DNA of 14,382 nt from positions 1-14,382 of the forward strand of contig NW_013654758.1 of the NCBI RefSeq assembly GCF_000499385.1, in the 5' to 3' direction. Shown piece after piece: positions 1-10,607 of this stretch. A program made the translations under genes and the position numbers. Origin of the DNA: Eimeria necatrix. Taxonomy: Eukaryota; Apicomplexa; Conoidasida; Eucoccidiorida; Eimeriidae. The notes below the pieces were generated by a model. It made no database searches. It was not told where the DNA came from and saw only the letters and a list, made by a program, of their open reading frames with translations. Position 1 is the first letter of the stretch. Every line of letters starts with the position of its first letter.

Positions 1-3000
1 CAGAACCTTAGGGCGTTGTTTAGCGTCTGCGTTTTCAGAAGACGTTCGAGCTGCCAGCTGCACGAGCTGCGAAATGTCATGGAGAGTGGTGGCTGCTGCA
101 TGAAAGGCAACACTAGAACGAGCGGTGTGCCTGCGGCGTTGCGTCGCTATTGGAATTCCTGGCGTGTGCGTTGAAGACTCTGTTTCCGAGAGATTTGGCG
201 ACAGCAAACGGTAAAAGCGGAGTGCCTGCTGAGACCTACAGCAACATTACACTTCTAGAAGACGCAGCGTTGGTGAGAGGCGAAAACCCTCTATACGAAG
301 CATCTGAAGTTTGAGAGCGACACCGCTGGCAGTCTGGTTGAATCGTGGGTGACTTTTTGCCTTGCGACTGCAATGATGAGAACTCGTGCATATCCGCGTC
401 GCGCTTAGGCAAGCGTTCGCCTACTGCAGAGGGCAACTGCCCTCTCTGTTCCTGAGACTGATTCCATGCAGATCACTTCGTTTGGCGTCGCGTATGGGTA
501 TCCTGGTCACTTTTATTCGTCCTATGGAGTACGGCCGATACACCCTCATTTCCATTGGCGGACTGCAGTTTCGGTGCTTGCTCCAAATTCCTTCGGGCAT
601 TGTTGGAACTGCCAAATGTTTGGCGTGAGGTGATGTTGCAGATATTATGAAAAAATGGCTTCAGGGTCCCTCGTCGTTGAGTTTTGTGATACTTATGTTG
701 TCCCAACGAATAGTACTAAGCTAACATGCCCGTAGTTCGATTCGTGCTTAAACATGGTTTGAAGTGCATTGGTGTTTTCGTATTGGATGCTATGGTTCCT
801 ATGCTAAGCCGTGCTCTCGCGCGTGATTTTGTTCATGGTTCCGGATCTTCGCCATCGCGCTAGTGTCTGTCTGATGATGATTATCCCGCGGAGTCAGTAG
901 CAAGCGGTAATTCCACAAAATATTCAGAATAGCCTCTGAAGGTGTCTATGCTTTGTATAAACGTTTGTAGTCTGGTCGGATTTCCTCTTCATCATTGTTT
1001 GCGTGCCATTGGTGAAAATGTCTTGTGCAGTCATAGAGTACTTTGCACTACGTATTTCCCTGCGAAGAACGTACGTGGCTTCGTGCATGTTTGGATAAAT
1101 GGCGATTTTGCAGAGCGCCTTCATTCGTGAATTTGTGCAATGGGATTCACGAGAGGCCTCGTCTACCTCATCTGGCAGCTACACCAATCGTTAAACACTT
1201 TCCATCTTGGCTTTGAGCGGCAAGAAAGTTTTGCATGTTTCTGGAGTTAGCGAATTATCATGTGTACGCAAACGGGAAATTGCTGCTTGCATGTGCAGGA
1301 CATTTTTCGTCGTCTTTGCGTTGATCCTATCGCTACGCAAATCATGCAAGTAGTTCAATATGTCGATCATCACATTTTTCAAAAAATCGGGATCCGCTTA
1401 ATTGTCTTTTCGAGGTGCCGGCGTAGAAGCCAAAAAAATGTCACTTTTCATTTAGTCCTAGAATCAATGAGTGTTTTTGTCTCTGTAAAACCCCTTTGGG
1501 GTGCATGTGGCCTTTGAATGCACATTGGGCTATAGTGAAGTGAACCACAGAACGCGTGAGGAGAAATAAATCTAGAACCAAGCACTGATGGTGCTGTCGC
1601 GCTAGCCTTTCATTCATTTCACTGCTCGTTCTTTGTGAGACTTTTTTCAGGCAAGCAAGAGTCCAGCACGCAAATGTATTGTTAGCCTCCGAACATCCAG
1701 CAGTTCTACTTGTATACGTTTCTGTCACTTCAAGTTGTCGTTTGCAAGCAATAGCTCAAGGACACGTTTTGCTTACGGGCCCTTCATGCGCAGTGTAACG
1801 GCCAGTGCCTTATCAAACAATGAAACGAAGAGTCACTCGTTCGCACTAGATGCCTAAAATAATTTTTGCTCGAGATTTATCCGACATAGGTAGCGCGAGC
1901 AAGCGTTAAACCGCAACTCAGCGCAACTGCTTGTTTGAAGGGCGCCGAAAACAACAATGCACCTTTTGCACCAAGCTGCTGTTTTTCCTCATCATCTGGA
2001 CCAAGAGGACTGCGTGTGCAATGGCTAACTGTTAAATGTACTTCGACGGCATGAAGCTTTTCTGACCATTTTAGGTACTTTTTGCACTACAGTGATATTT
2101 ATGAATCTAGTGAAGCTCATAAGCCCACGTATTGATTCACATACTGGCCTCCATAATTACTCTCTGTAAGTGTCTATTAGCACAATGTTGTGCCACTGTA
2201 AACGCAACACGTTTTTTTCAGTCGATTGCAGCTAATTCATATTAGGCGTTTGCGTCGCACAGACTAGGGGATAGTGCGAAATAAAGTTACTTGTCCTGTG
2301 TTCTGCAGAGGTATCCGAGACTGTGTTGACTACAAACAAAACGTGTGGCCATGATTTCTGATAGTTCAGAGCACGGCCACGCTGCAACGACACCTTGCCG
2401 TGGCGCCTGCTCTTCCCGTGAATCCACAGTTTGTGGGGGACTTCCGTTTTCCTTCGCTAAAATATGTTTAATGCACGTAATTCCGATTTTCGCTTGCTTT
2501 GAAGCAACACAGGGGAACCTTTCCATGCAAGGGCAAGGTTTCTGTGAGCGAAACGGAACATTTTTGCGTGGTTTTGATCAAGACAGAGCCATTGCCTGTT
2601 TTGTTAGCTTTTAGAAGCGGATCAACATGAGAGACAGAATCGGCTGAACGCTTGCACCATTACTAATGACAACGTGTGCATCATGCGCCTTTGGCAACTG
2701 TATACTTATCTTTGACTACCTCGAGCACTCTAAAGTTCTGATGTTTCTTCGACTTCGAACGCATCACCAAGCGTAACCATTTTGCCGCGTGTTTGTGTAG
2801 GCTAGGTAAACACTATTGAAAGTGCAAAGAAACTTCAGTGTTGAATCTGCAATGCGCTGCATCATTTTCGTGGCTCAGCTAGAAGTTAAATTTGCACCGA
2901 AGGAAAGTACTGTGCACGAACTCGCTTCCAATTATACCAGTCACACCGTTACGTGAAGAACTCTGATCGCATCGCGTGCTTCTCACTTTTTCTACTAAGG

Positions 3001-4663
3001 TGGTGAGCATTACCTGAAGAATGGTACTTGAAGTGTAAGGACAAAGAAGTATATCTCTTCTCTGCAATAATAAATTCGAGGAAAATGTCCTTTTCCATGA
3101 GACTTGTGGCATCACGTGTGGCGAGCATGTGAGAGAACAACGTTCTTTAATACCGGAAAAAAGGTCGTAAGCGTTATCTCGAGGAACCAGTGAGGATCCT
3201 GTTAATCATTGCTACTTTTACATTGCTTCTTTGCACTACTAGAGCTACTGGCGGAAAAGGAAGGTGCGCATTTGCATTGTGTAGACGCCGCTTGGCTTTC
3301 AGTGCGCACTCTTCCGTGAAAGTGACCCAGGAAACTGCAAAGGTGCAGGTGTAAAACATCATGAAATGTTGGAAATATAGTGGGTGCGTTCCCTGTTCGT
3401 ATCAGTTTCATTCAGAGGCGCTAGCTTAGTGAAGTTCACCTCCTTTTAACCGTCGGAAGCTTTCTCAAGGGAAAAGGCTCACAGACGTTTTCTCGCAGCG
3501 CCGATGTGGACTTGGCCATCCACCTTTGGACTTGAGAAATGCTAGGAGGTGCGGCATACGGAGGGTTCGTAATCTAGGCGTGAAGCTGGTGGGCTCATGT
3601 GTCAATTGTAGTTCCAACCTGTAGGTCAACGAATTTTACACCCATTTACACATAAAGAAAAACAACAGATACTACGAAATGCAGTCCAGAAACGTTATCC
3701 ACAATATAGACTGCGACCTAGCCAAAGGGTGTTTGAGAGAACAAAGAGGATCATCAAGAATTAAAAGCATGCTGCATAAGTGGCATCATCAGAAATTTCC
3801 TGCAAAAGTAGCGTGCCACAATATTTTGGCGCGGTTGAATCATTGCATAATTGTTGTCTTGTATTCACCGATGTTTATCAAAAGACAGTGAGTCAAATCT
3901 TAATGTGCAGAAGCCGCATGCTGCCTGGCGCTCTGTAGGCATGGCGACCCTGGTCCACAATTCGTTGCTGGTGATTGCAGGTTGTAAGCTGAAACGGCTA
4001 AAAGGTGTCCCGGCAAGCTAGTTGTCAGGCAGGAGGATATGAGTAACTCTGCTGCGGAATAAGCAGTCACATTTTCCCTAAAATGCAGCCTTGCTTCCTT
4101 GGACACTCAGCTGCAGATCATAATGACGACACAAAGAACAAAAGGCACGAAAATATTTCGATCTTGTACTCAATTTCCGCTAAAAACATCCCCTCACAGA
4201 GATATGAAGTCGTGTGTATGCGCTTACTCGCAAGCAGTGAGATATCATGCAAGGGCCAGTCGGAAATTTCGCAACATTCAGCGAGTGGGCACAGTTGATT
4301 CACAGCAATGATGAACGGCAATGTTTTGCCGTGATTGAGCCCTAACGCTCTTGGGTAAACAGGGTTCGCTGTAATTAACTGTATGTTTAAGCCAGCTGTG
4401 TATGCCTAAGCTCGACGAACACGCTTTGCTGGTTTCTGCGTAAGAATGTAGAAATATTAACTGTAAAGTGCATTTGTTCTGCTTGGATGTCGAAAACTTT
4501 TTGTCTTGTTTTCTCTCATTCGATGCTTTGCAACAAGAGGTTGGGTGTGGTGAGCAAACAGGCGGTGGGGTTGTGGCATGAGCTTACTTTTTGTCATCCT
4601 ACGAAATACGCCATATTTAATGCGCAGTAACACGTTTTAAGTTGTTTTCCTCGCGTAACAGTT
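1..4663. other. No gene recognised (left part of window)
   Basis: Both strands carry only short frames (95 codons or fewer), scattered and with no recognised domain. No tRNA-like cloverleaf, rRNA similarity, long repeat or low-complexity array was seen. The first few hundred bases look somewhat richer in G and C than the rest and could be the edge of a gene lying to the left, but no frame supports this. The 10-mer TTTGCACTAC occurs three times (1042, 2081 and 3230) with unrelated flanks. Confidence 0.6.
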
Positions 4664-4924
4664 ATGTATCAATGGCCATTAGTAAAATTTCCCGATATTT
4701 TAATGCAATTATGGGAGCCAGAGAGAGAGCTACAAGTGGCTTTCAATCTGTTTCGAAGAATGTGTATTGAGGAAACAATAAGGGATGACCAGCGGACTTT
4801 GTGGCGGCGAAGAAAACAGCAAAGAGCTATGGTACAAAAGCCAGTTTTATCTGCTAAAGAATCTTCAATGTTGCAGAGCAGAAGTTGCTTCTACGGGATG
4901 GGAGCGCTAAAAATTAATATCTGA
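4664..4924 (+). other. Unassigned open frame, charged, possible exon (86 codons)
   Basis: The ATG at 4664 opens an 86-codon frame ending in TGA at 4922. The middle of the product is rich in charged residues (residues about 18-55: WEPERELQV, then FRRMCIEETIRDDQRT and WRRRKQQRAM) and could form an amphipathic helix. This looks more protein-like than most frames here. A pyrimidine-rich run ending in AACAG lies just before the ATG (to 4661), which fits a 3' splice site, so it might be an internal exon. Against this, its codons often end in A or T (TTA, CTA, AGA), unlike typical coccidian coding sequence. No family is recognised. Confidence 0.2.
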
Positions 4925-4928
4925 CCGG

Positions 4929-5297
4929 TCAAAAAGTCAGCAAATTGTGAATTCCCTTTTTTGAATAGTCGTTATGTCGAAATATTTGGCCTGCTAGGCT
5001 CACCCATTGCTTTGTCTCCTCATGAAAGATAGTAAGCCCAGCGCGAAGAACGCTAAATTTATAGAGTGTTTTGCTGTCACATTGGAATCCATACGCGGTC
5101 ATGCAAATACCAAGATGTGTGTTGCGTCTTGTTTTATGTCGCATACCCAATTGACGCAGCTGACTGCATCGCCTTCTGGTCACAACGCTGTAATTCCCTT
5201 CATTAGTCCTCCTAGCCTTTGAGCTCAGGGTAGCTGTATCACTATCTGGGTCTGGAGAGTGATTCAGGATCAATATGGGAAAAAATTTCGATTCCAT
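4929..5297 (-). other. Unassigned reverse-strand open frame (122 codons)
   Basis: A true ATG at 5297 opens 122 codons on the reverse strand. The product begins with a short hydrophobic stretch (FFPILIL), then an acidic-polar region (HSPDPDSD), then a basic arginine-rich middle. No domain is recognised. A shorter plus-strand frame lies inside the same bases, and neither is clearly better than chance. Confidence 0.1.
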
Positions 5298-5558
5298 TGT
5301 CGATGTTCACACTTCACACATTCGATTTCAATTTATGCCTAGTGGTCCACCAGGTTTCAGCATGACTGGCCTATGCAGCAAGTATGCCTGCTTGAAAATA
5401 AGTTGTTTTGTAGCTGCTCAGGGATACAAATAGAAGCCTTAATCTACAAGCGACTGTGTTACCATGCAACACGTTGCATTTGTCTGATTTCAAACGTATT
5501 ATTTGTTATTTCACAAACCATGTGGGTTTTCCAGCTGATCTGACAAAGCTTGTGTTAC

Positions 5559-5732
5559 ATGACGTACTCACAGACGCTATTTTTTACGCTAGTTTATATT
5601 GTGCTTATATCTTCTGATGCCGCGCCTCTAAACGTTGCACTTGATGCGTCCGTCTCACCCGTCTTTTCACTATTTGTGGCGGTAAAGGTGGTACAAACCT
5701 TTATTATTAAGACGAGGGTGCAGCTGCCTTAG
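5559..5732 (+). other. Small open frame with signal-peptide-like start (57 codons)
   Basis: The ATG at 5559 begins a 57-residue product starting MTYSQTLFFTLVYIVLISSD. The hydrophobic run resembles a signal peptide, followed by AAPL where cleavage could occur. A second hydrophobic stretch (VFSLFVAVKVV) follows. It is too short to separate from chance, and no family is recognised. It ends about 80 bases before the 56-bp tandem duplication. Confidence 0.1.
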
Positions 5733-5814
5733 TCGATTTTTTTTTCGAACGCAGAAGGGTCCAGCAGAACGAAAGCAAGGCAAATGCTTCAACTAGGAAG
5801 TGCGTTACGACGCT

Positions 5815-5914
5815 TTCATGGGTTTTCCGGGGTGAAACGCCATCTACACCACTAAGCTATCCTTAACGCCTTCATGGGTTTTCTCAGGTGAAACACAGTC
5901 TACACTAGCAAGCC
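5815..5914. repeat. Two-copy diverged tandem repeat, 56-bp period
   Basis: The stretch at 5815-5858 recurs at 5871-5914. I count 34 matches in 44 aligned positions without a gap. Both copies start with a 13-base identical core, TTCATGGGTTTTC, followed by shared GGTGAAAC and TCTACAC blocks. Weaker similarity continues into the spacer (5859-5870) and into about 5788-5814, which suggests an older, longer duplication. A reverse-strand frame (5844-6242) ends inside the repeat, but the 56-bp period is not a multiple of three, so the repeat does not look like a protein repeat. No function is apparent. Confidence 0.85.
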
Positions 5915-6242
5915 TGAACTGTGAGCAGCTGCATTGAATATGACTGGAGAGCGAACTATTAAGATGCAAATCTATTAGGGGCGTCCCACGACAAAGTATA
6001 TAGAACATCACGAAAAAGCACCTGAAATATAAAGCACACAGTGTGGACGACCAGCAAAGTTGGGAACATCTTATTTGGCCCACTTTTGGAGTTGAAGCGA
6101 GTAACCCTTCAGGGAGTATGCGCATGACCGTGCAGCGTACTGAGACACTGAGGAGCACATATGGCAACAGTTGTAGCAGGGCAAAGCCTAGAGCCAAGAT
6201 ACTGCCGCATGGAAATGAACTTTGAAACGACAAAGCCTTCAT
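5844..6242 (-). other. Unassigned reverse-strand open frame, hydrophobic (132 codons)
   Basis: The frame starts with a true ATG on the reverse strand at 6242. The predicted product has a strongly hydrophobic stretch at about residues 12-36 (containing ILALGFALLQLLPYVLLSV) and a second near residues 68-84 (LCALYFRCFFVMFYILC), with many cysteines. This would suit a small secreted or two-pass membrane protein. The base at -3 is C, a poor eukaryotic start context. Its last part reads antisense through the 56-bp tandem duplication. No family is recognised, and chance is the simplest explanation. Confidence 0.12.
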
Positions 6243-6433
6243 GAGTATTTGCTGCAGATGGATTTAGGTGCGTGCCTACAGCGCTGAACCATCACCTTTT
6301 GTGTGATCTATATTTGGCAGCTGTACACATCATATCACGGTTGGAAGGAGGATATGTTCAGAGAGTAAGAGGCTGAAATTAACCAGAATTGCACAGTGAA
6401 AGACTGGCGTGGTTTAATGCAGGATCTAACCCA

Positions 6434-6463
6434 AAACACATGGCATTGGCTTTCCATGTGTTT
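6434..6463. repeat. Perfect 10-bp inverted repeat, 10-base loop
   Basis: AAACACATGG at 6434-6443 is the exact reverse complement of CCATGTGTTT at 6454-6463, separated by 10 bases. Just outside, CCAAAA (6431-6436) could alternatively pair with TTTTGG (6470-6475). There is no T-run typical of a polymerase III terminator immediately after it. It lies in sequence with no recognised gene, so it could be a structural or binding element or chance. Confidence 0.6.
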
Positions 6464-8470
6464 CTCTCATTTTGGCAGCCGGCGAGCTAAGGAGTCGCCG
6501 CATAGTCAGTTGAATACTGCAACAGAAATATAGTTTTCGTGCTCATAATGAGAACATCACTGGCATATGAAATGGAGCTCATGTTGACGCCTCAGACTAG
6601 GCAACGAAGCCAGTGCAAAATGCGCACGCTGCAAAAACAACAGAAACTGCGCTATGGCTCGCGTAAACACGGGAATGGCACATTGCAACGCACAGATGCT
6701 CTATTTGACCCAAGCAAAGTCACCACGCGGGTGTGGTTTGAGTATGGTGTCATTTGACCTTGTAAGAGAACAGTATTATCTGAGGCAGTTCGTGAGCCAA
6801 TACAATCCGGCAAAACAGAAAAATTCAATTATTTTATTGCCAGTCATTGCGGTTGGATCGGAGGGAGTAGCGATATGTTCTTCTGCCGTGCACTAAATAC
6901 AAATGCACCATACTTCTGCAGCAAATGTATGCATGTTTTGCAGACTGGCCGCAATGCAAGAGTTTGTGGAACTAGGACAGGCTGAAAGCACAAGTGCGAC
7001 AAGCTTGCAAATGTGCCTGAATGATTTCCCTAAGGAAAATTTGCCACAGCTAATTTGATGCTTTCTACATGTGGCTCAGAACATTTTCTTCTGATTTGAA
7101 GCACGTGTTGCCCAAAGTGGAGGAGAGATGGAGCCACATTCAGTAGATACATGACTGCCTCTGTTGCACTTTGTGTAAATTATTTCTTTTCTTGTGTGTC
7201 AAAGAACCGGAAACATTATTCCATGCCGGCCCGAAACCATGCTTTTCGTTGGAGACGGTTATTGTCGGCTGTGTCAGGTAAAAGCGTTTAGACGGACCTC
7301 AGTAATAGGAAAGTCAGTCACAAAAAAAGATTTTATTCTATTTAGCATAGTCTGTTTCTGCTTACAGCAAGTATGTGTAGCATATCAAAAGCTTTGAGAC
7401 ACGAAAGGATACTGATCTAGAGCGCAACATCTCCAGTAGGCCATGAAGTTTGGCCAATTTTAAGCTATGCTTTGCGCCATCGCCAGTGCATTCCCAAGCA
7501 AATGCATAAACAAACTTGGCAGATGTTTCATTCGCATATAAAAAGCATATATGCATTAAAAGGCGCCGCTCTTTTGACGATACGCATCACTAAGAACTTC
7601 CTACTTCGAGGTCAAATATCGTGTCCTTCCTCGCGTACTGCTGCGAGGTTCCCCCACAACAGTTATTTGTAATTGGCCTTTCATATGCAAAGTAACTATA
7701 AAATCTCTTATGGACTGTGGGAGCTTCCAGGTCAAAAACTCTTAGACAAAGCGCCCCTTCAAATTGAACGAGATTGTACGTAATCGTATATCACTGAAAG
7801 AGGAAATTGTGAACTAATTTTCCCTCATCCAATTTAAATTCACTCACTGTTGCGTCTGTTGATGAAAATTATCATGTGCAGATGCGTCGCTATAGCAGCA
7901 TTTGGAGAAGCTAAGCGTCTGGATCCTTTGTCAGTCTTTGCCTTATCTACTTTGTTGTTGTATTTCTCTCGAAAGCAACTAACAGCCGCCACAGATGGCT
8001 CTCGGCTTCAACGAACATAGCTTCTTCTTCTTCCTATTTTTGCAGACTTTTTGCAATGATGCAATAGCTCGTATGATGTGTTGCTCGCCTCTGATTTACT
8101 TATGTGCCTTATAGCATGATCATGCAAATGCATTGTTTGAAGCGCATGCCGATTCGGTTGTACTCCCCATTACTCCAAAAGTGCTCGCGCTAATGCTAAC
8201 CTTGTGGTTCTTCTTCACTCGGGAAACTTTTACATGTGTATTGTCCCTGTTGCTTTTTCTCGATGCAGAGCGGGGTGTCCAGCTTTTCTGTATGTACCGG
8301 CCTCCTTCCTAAAGTGAGGCTTTGAACAAGCCTTTGCAATCACTGGCTAAGTGAGTACGTTTTGGTTGCCGAGTGATCGGAACCTTGGCGAATATACAGC
8401 AGCTTTCTGAGAATTACCTGAAAATCTGCTCACGAGAATTCTAGCTGTGCATCATACAAAAGAGGAGCAA
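6464..8470. other. No gene recognised
   Basis: Only frames of 80 codons or fewer occur here. Small sequence oddities are a (CTT)4-type run near 8020-8035 and a 10-bp palindrome GCATATATGC at 7545-7554 just after a GCATATAAAA stretch. No RNA gene or mobile element signature was seen. Confidence 0.6.
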
Positions 8471-8899
8471 ATGAATGAACTTCTGCTTATTAGTTTTACA
8501 TTGTGGGCAGCATTTTTGCGGCTCAAATTGTTCCTACTTTCACATGACCGACCACCTGACGAAAACCGGGGTCTGCCATATTTACGTTCACAATCCACAC
8601 AATTAGCATTTCTTTGCTCTCAACATAATGACGTTCCAGATTGTTTTGTTAGCACCGAGAGGATGGCGGATAGAGCTTGTCCATCCAACTCTAAAGTTGT
8701 TCCATCCAAAGTTCAATGGAGTTTGCATACAGATACGGCTATTAGCATTCTGTATTTTTTCCTACGCGTTTTACTGACTGTGAGAGGTTCGTGGCAGATC
8801 AACTTTCATAGAAGAACAACCAGACTTAGATGTCAAGCTCCTCTCAACGTACCACTACATGCATGTCTTCTTTGTTCGCGGCTCAGAATCAGCCGATGA
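8471..8899 (+). other. Unassigned open frame with hydrophobic N-terminus (142 codons)
   Basis: This is the longest frame with an ATG start in the window; it opens further upstream from a GTG at 8447, but the ATG at 8471 is the first plausible start. The predicted protein begins MNELLLISFTLWAAFLRLKL, a hydrophobic run of about 24 residues that could pass as a signal peptide or anchor. It is followed by a polar stretch (HDRPPDENRG), another hydrophobic run near residues 95-105 (ILYFFLRVLLTV), and a basic, cysteine-containing end. I recognise no family. The length is within what chance allows here. Two further plus-strand frames follow within 1 kb, so this could be one exon of a spliced gene, but no splice model is compelling. 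Confidence 0.15.
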
Positions 8900-9094
8900 G
8901 AGACATTAAGCGAACATTTTAGTGAAATTGTGCAGACTATTCGAGCAAAGTTGAATCAGATGTGTCTAGCAACTGTCATAAGAAACAGGGTGCCTGATGC
9001 TCCGGAGTTGTCCCAACTACGCTTTAGATCCAAACCTCGAGAAGCAGGATCGCCACGTAGAACCAACCTTCAGAGCACTAAGAACTGTTGATCT

Positions 9095-9183
9095 GTAAGT
9101 AGATGTTATTCATACAGTTAAAGCTAGCTTTGCAGTTAATGCGTGAGTAGAAGTTACTCATACAAATGAAGTTAGCTTAACAG
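9095..9183. repeat. Two-copy diverged tandem repeat, 48-bp period
   Basis: The segment 9095-9135 (starting GTAAGTAGATGTTATTCAT) repeats at 9143-9183 (starting GTGAGTAGAAGTTACTCAT), with 32 of 41 positions identical and no gap. Shared blocks include AGTAGA, CATACA and TTAGCTT or its close variants. Each copy starts with a splice-donor-like GTRAGT and ends in CAG, resembling two tiny intron-like modules. At 41 bp this is more likely coincidence. It lies between two of the longer plus-strand frames (8471-8899 and 9259-9570) and may be part of non-coding sequence between them. Confidence 0.8.
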
Positions 9184-9258
9184 AAGAAGCTCAACTTGTG
9201 CACACATGGTTCCAGGGGTTTAGAGTTCGCCAGGGACATTGGTGCTGCCAATGTAAAT

Positions 9259-9570
9259 ATGCACTCGTCGAATAGCAAGTTCTTCCTCTCAAGTGAATCA
9301 TCGAAAAAATATGTTGAAAGATTTGTATTGTTTGTTTTCGAGTTTTCACTGAGTAGACACGACACACTAGAACACCGACAAGCTAGAATTCTTTGTAATA
9401 AAGTCGAGCTCAGCTCCGGTCACTCCACCAGTGTTTTGATGCGTCAGAATACGCGACTAGCTTCACGGGGTAGCAAGCCGACACTTTTTATGTTAAAACG
9501 ACAAAGACTACCAAACAGAATGAGAAAAAAACTCCCTTATGTGCGACACAGGGTTGAAGCCTGGGGTTAG
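9259..9570 (+). other. Unassigned open frame, basic C-terminus (103 codons)
   Basis: The frame is open from at least 9196, where it starts with TTG; the first ATG is at 9259. The predicted product has a serine-rich start, a short hydrophobic stretch (FVLFVFEFSL) and a strongly basic end with several arginines and lysines (LKRQRLPNRMRKKLPYVRHR). A CAG at 9181-9183, just before the open stretch, could be a splice acceptor. It overlaps the next plus-strand frame by 32 bases in another register, so one frameshift would join the two. No family is recognised. Confidence 0.13.
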
Positions 9571-9904
9571 TTTTGTAGAGAGCATCCTATTCAGTTGCAG
9601 CACTACGCTGAAAAAAAAACATGAACAATTGAAGGGGGTAGTTTATACTCGTTTTCTCCCGGCATTGGCCTCCCGAGTGGCGCAATGCTGGTTTCGGGAT
9701 CTTGGCGCTTTCGGTAGCCGGTTTCAGAGACGACATCCCCAAAAACTTCGATTTTTATTTCTTGAACGCACACTTTTAGCGCATATTGAGGGACATTTCA
9801 GTACTACGAGACCTCGCGTTCTCCAGAACCGACCCGGGAGTTGTTGCATCTGCAGCTACAGTGTGGTGTGCACGGCTTGCCGCGCCCCTACATGGTTTTC
9901 GTAA
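9539..9904 (+). other. Unassigned open frame (121 codons)
   Basis: The ATG is at 9539 and the frame is closed by a TGA shortly upstream at 9521. The predicted product has a basic, arginine-rich middle (residues about 55-75) and a cysteine-rich end (CCICSYSVVCTACRA) resembling neither a standard zinc finger nor a known domain. It contains AGAGACGA at 9726-9733, matching a motif reported in some Toxoplasma promoters; inside an open frame this means little. It overlaps the end of the preceding frame. I do not recognise it. Confidence 0.13.
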
Positions 9905-10201
9905 CTCGCTACACAGGTGCGCATATATTCATCAGGGATAAATGCATTCAAAAAAAGCCTTCAATGCATAGTTATTCATGTTCCCCTGTTTTTGAGCCTC
10001 CCCAAGGCCTTCGGTGTATGTTGTTGCGCGTTTTCTTGCACTCTGTATATTGGTAGCCCGAATCCCTGACCTTCCAGTAGGACACCCTAAACTAAGCCAG
10101 TTTTCTCTAGCTATGACATCTCTATCCATATTTCATATGTAGAGTAGTAAACGTTACCACCATGGGAGGCTATAAGGACGCAACGTTGTAGTGCTGCACA
10201 C

Positions 10202-10209
10202 TATAAAAA
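10202..10209 (+). promoter_or_regulatory. TATA-like box TATAAAAA
   Basis: TATAAAAA lies upstream of a locally GC-rich stretch and 107 bases before the ATG at 10316. The spacing would suit a TATA box with a short leader. TATA boxes are not a reliable promoter mark in coccidians, and the downstream gene is itself unproven. Confidence 0.15.
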
Positions 10210-10315
10210 GAATTCCGACCATTCCGCCTAGTCCCGGCTGCTTCGGCCCCATATTCACATCGTAATCCACCAGCATATAGACCCTTTAAACGGATATTGA
10301 CGGATGTAACAAAAG

Positions 10316-10510
10316 ATGCACGTAAGCACCACAGCTATGCCAACTAGCAGGCTCATTCCACCAACCCACAGGATGCGCTTGCGCCCGCAAGCTCCGCTTT
10401 GCCGAACTGTGCCAGCCTTCTCGCTTACTGAAGTGGCCTTTCCAAGTAAGCTCTATCGACAAACATTTCTGGAGTCTGTCACCAACACTTGGAAGGAGAA
10501 GAAGAGCTAG
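10316..10510 (+). other. Open frame at start of GC-rich island (64 codons)
   Basis: The ATG at 10316 is preceded by AAAAG, a context rich in A as apicomplexan starts often are. It lies about 107 bases downstream of a TATA-like box (10202-10209). The product is proline- and threonine-rich at its start and basic at its end (TWKEKKS). A donor-like GTAAGC lies at about 10446 inside it, so a first exon ending there is conceivable. Lines 10321-10440 are roughly 53-60% GC by my count, above the surroundings. No family is recognised. Confidence 0.15.
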
Positions 10511-10607
10511 AATGATGGGCCCTCCTCTTGACCGTTCCCCTGATGCATTGCAAGGTTCCCCTCACACATCTCGCCGCCGTTGAAAACCTCGCCGCGCACG
10601 TTTGTTG

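Noticed and set aside
734..745. TTCGATT tRNA T-loop-like sequence
   Set aside because: The five bases on each side do not pair, and no anticodon arm or acceptor stem is present.
874..938. Box C/D-like snoRNA (ATGATGA at 874-880 and CTGA at 935-938)
   Set aside because: The flanking bases do not form the terminal stem, and these short boxes occur often by chance.
3037..3092. Inverted repeat AAGGACA / TGTCCTT
   Set aside because: A 7-bp stem with a 42-base loop is expected by chance in this length.
8020..8035. CTT microsatellite
   Set aside because: Only about four units, too short to call a repeat feature.
9666..9733. tRNA-like or tRNA-derived SINE start (GCCTCCCGAGTGGCGCAA with GGTTTCGGGATC downstream)
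   Set aside because: The A-box-like part has a mismatch, the B-box-like part lacks the GGTTCGA core, it follows too closely, and no cloverleaf can be drawn.
9726..9733. AGAGACGA as a Toxoplasma promoter motif
   Set aside because: A single 8-mer inside an open frame with no downstream gene is not evidence.
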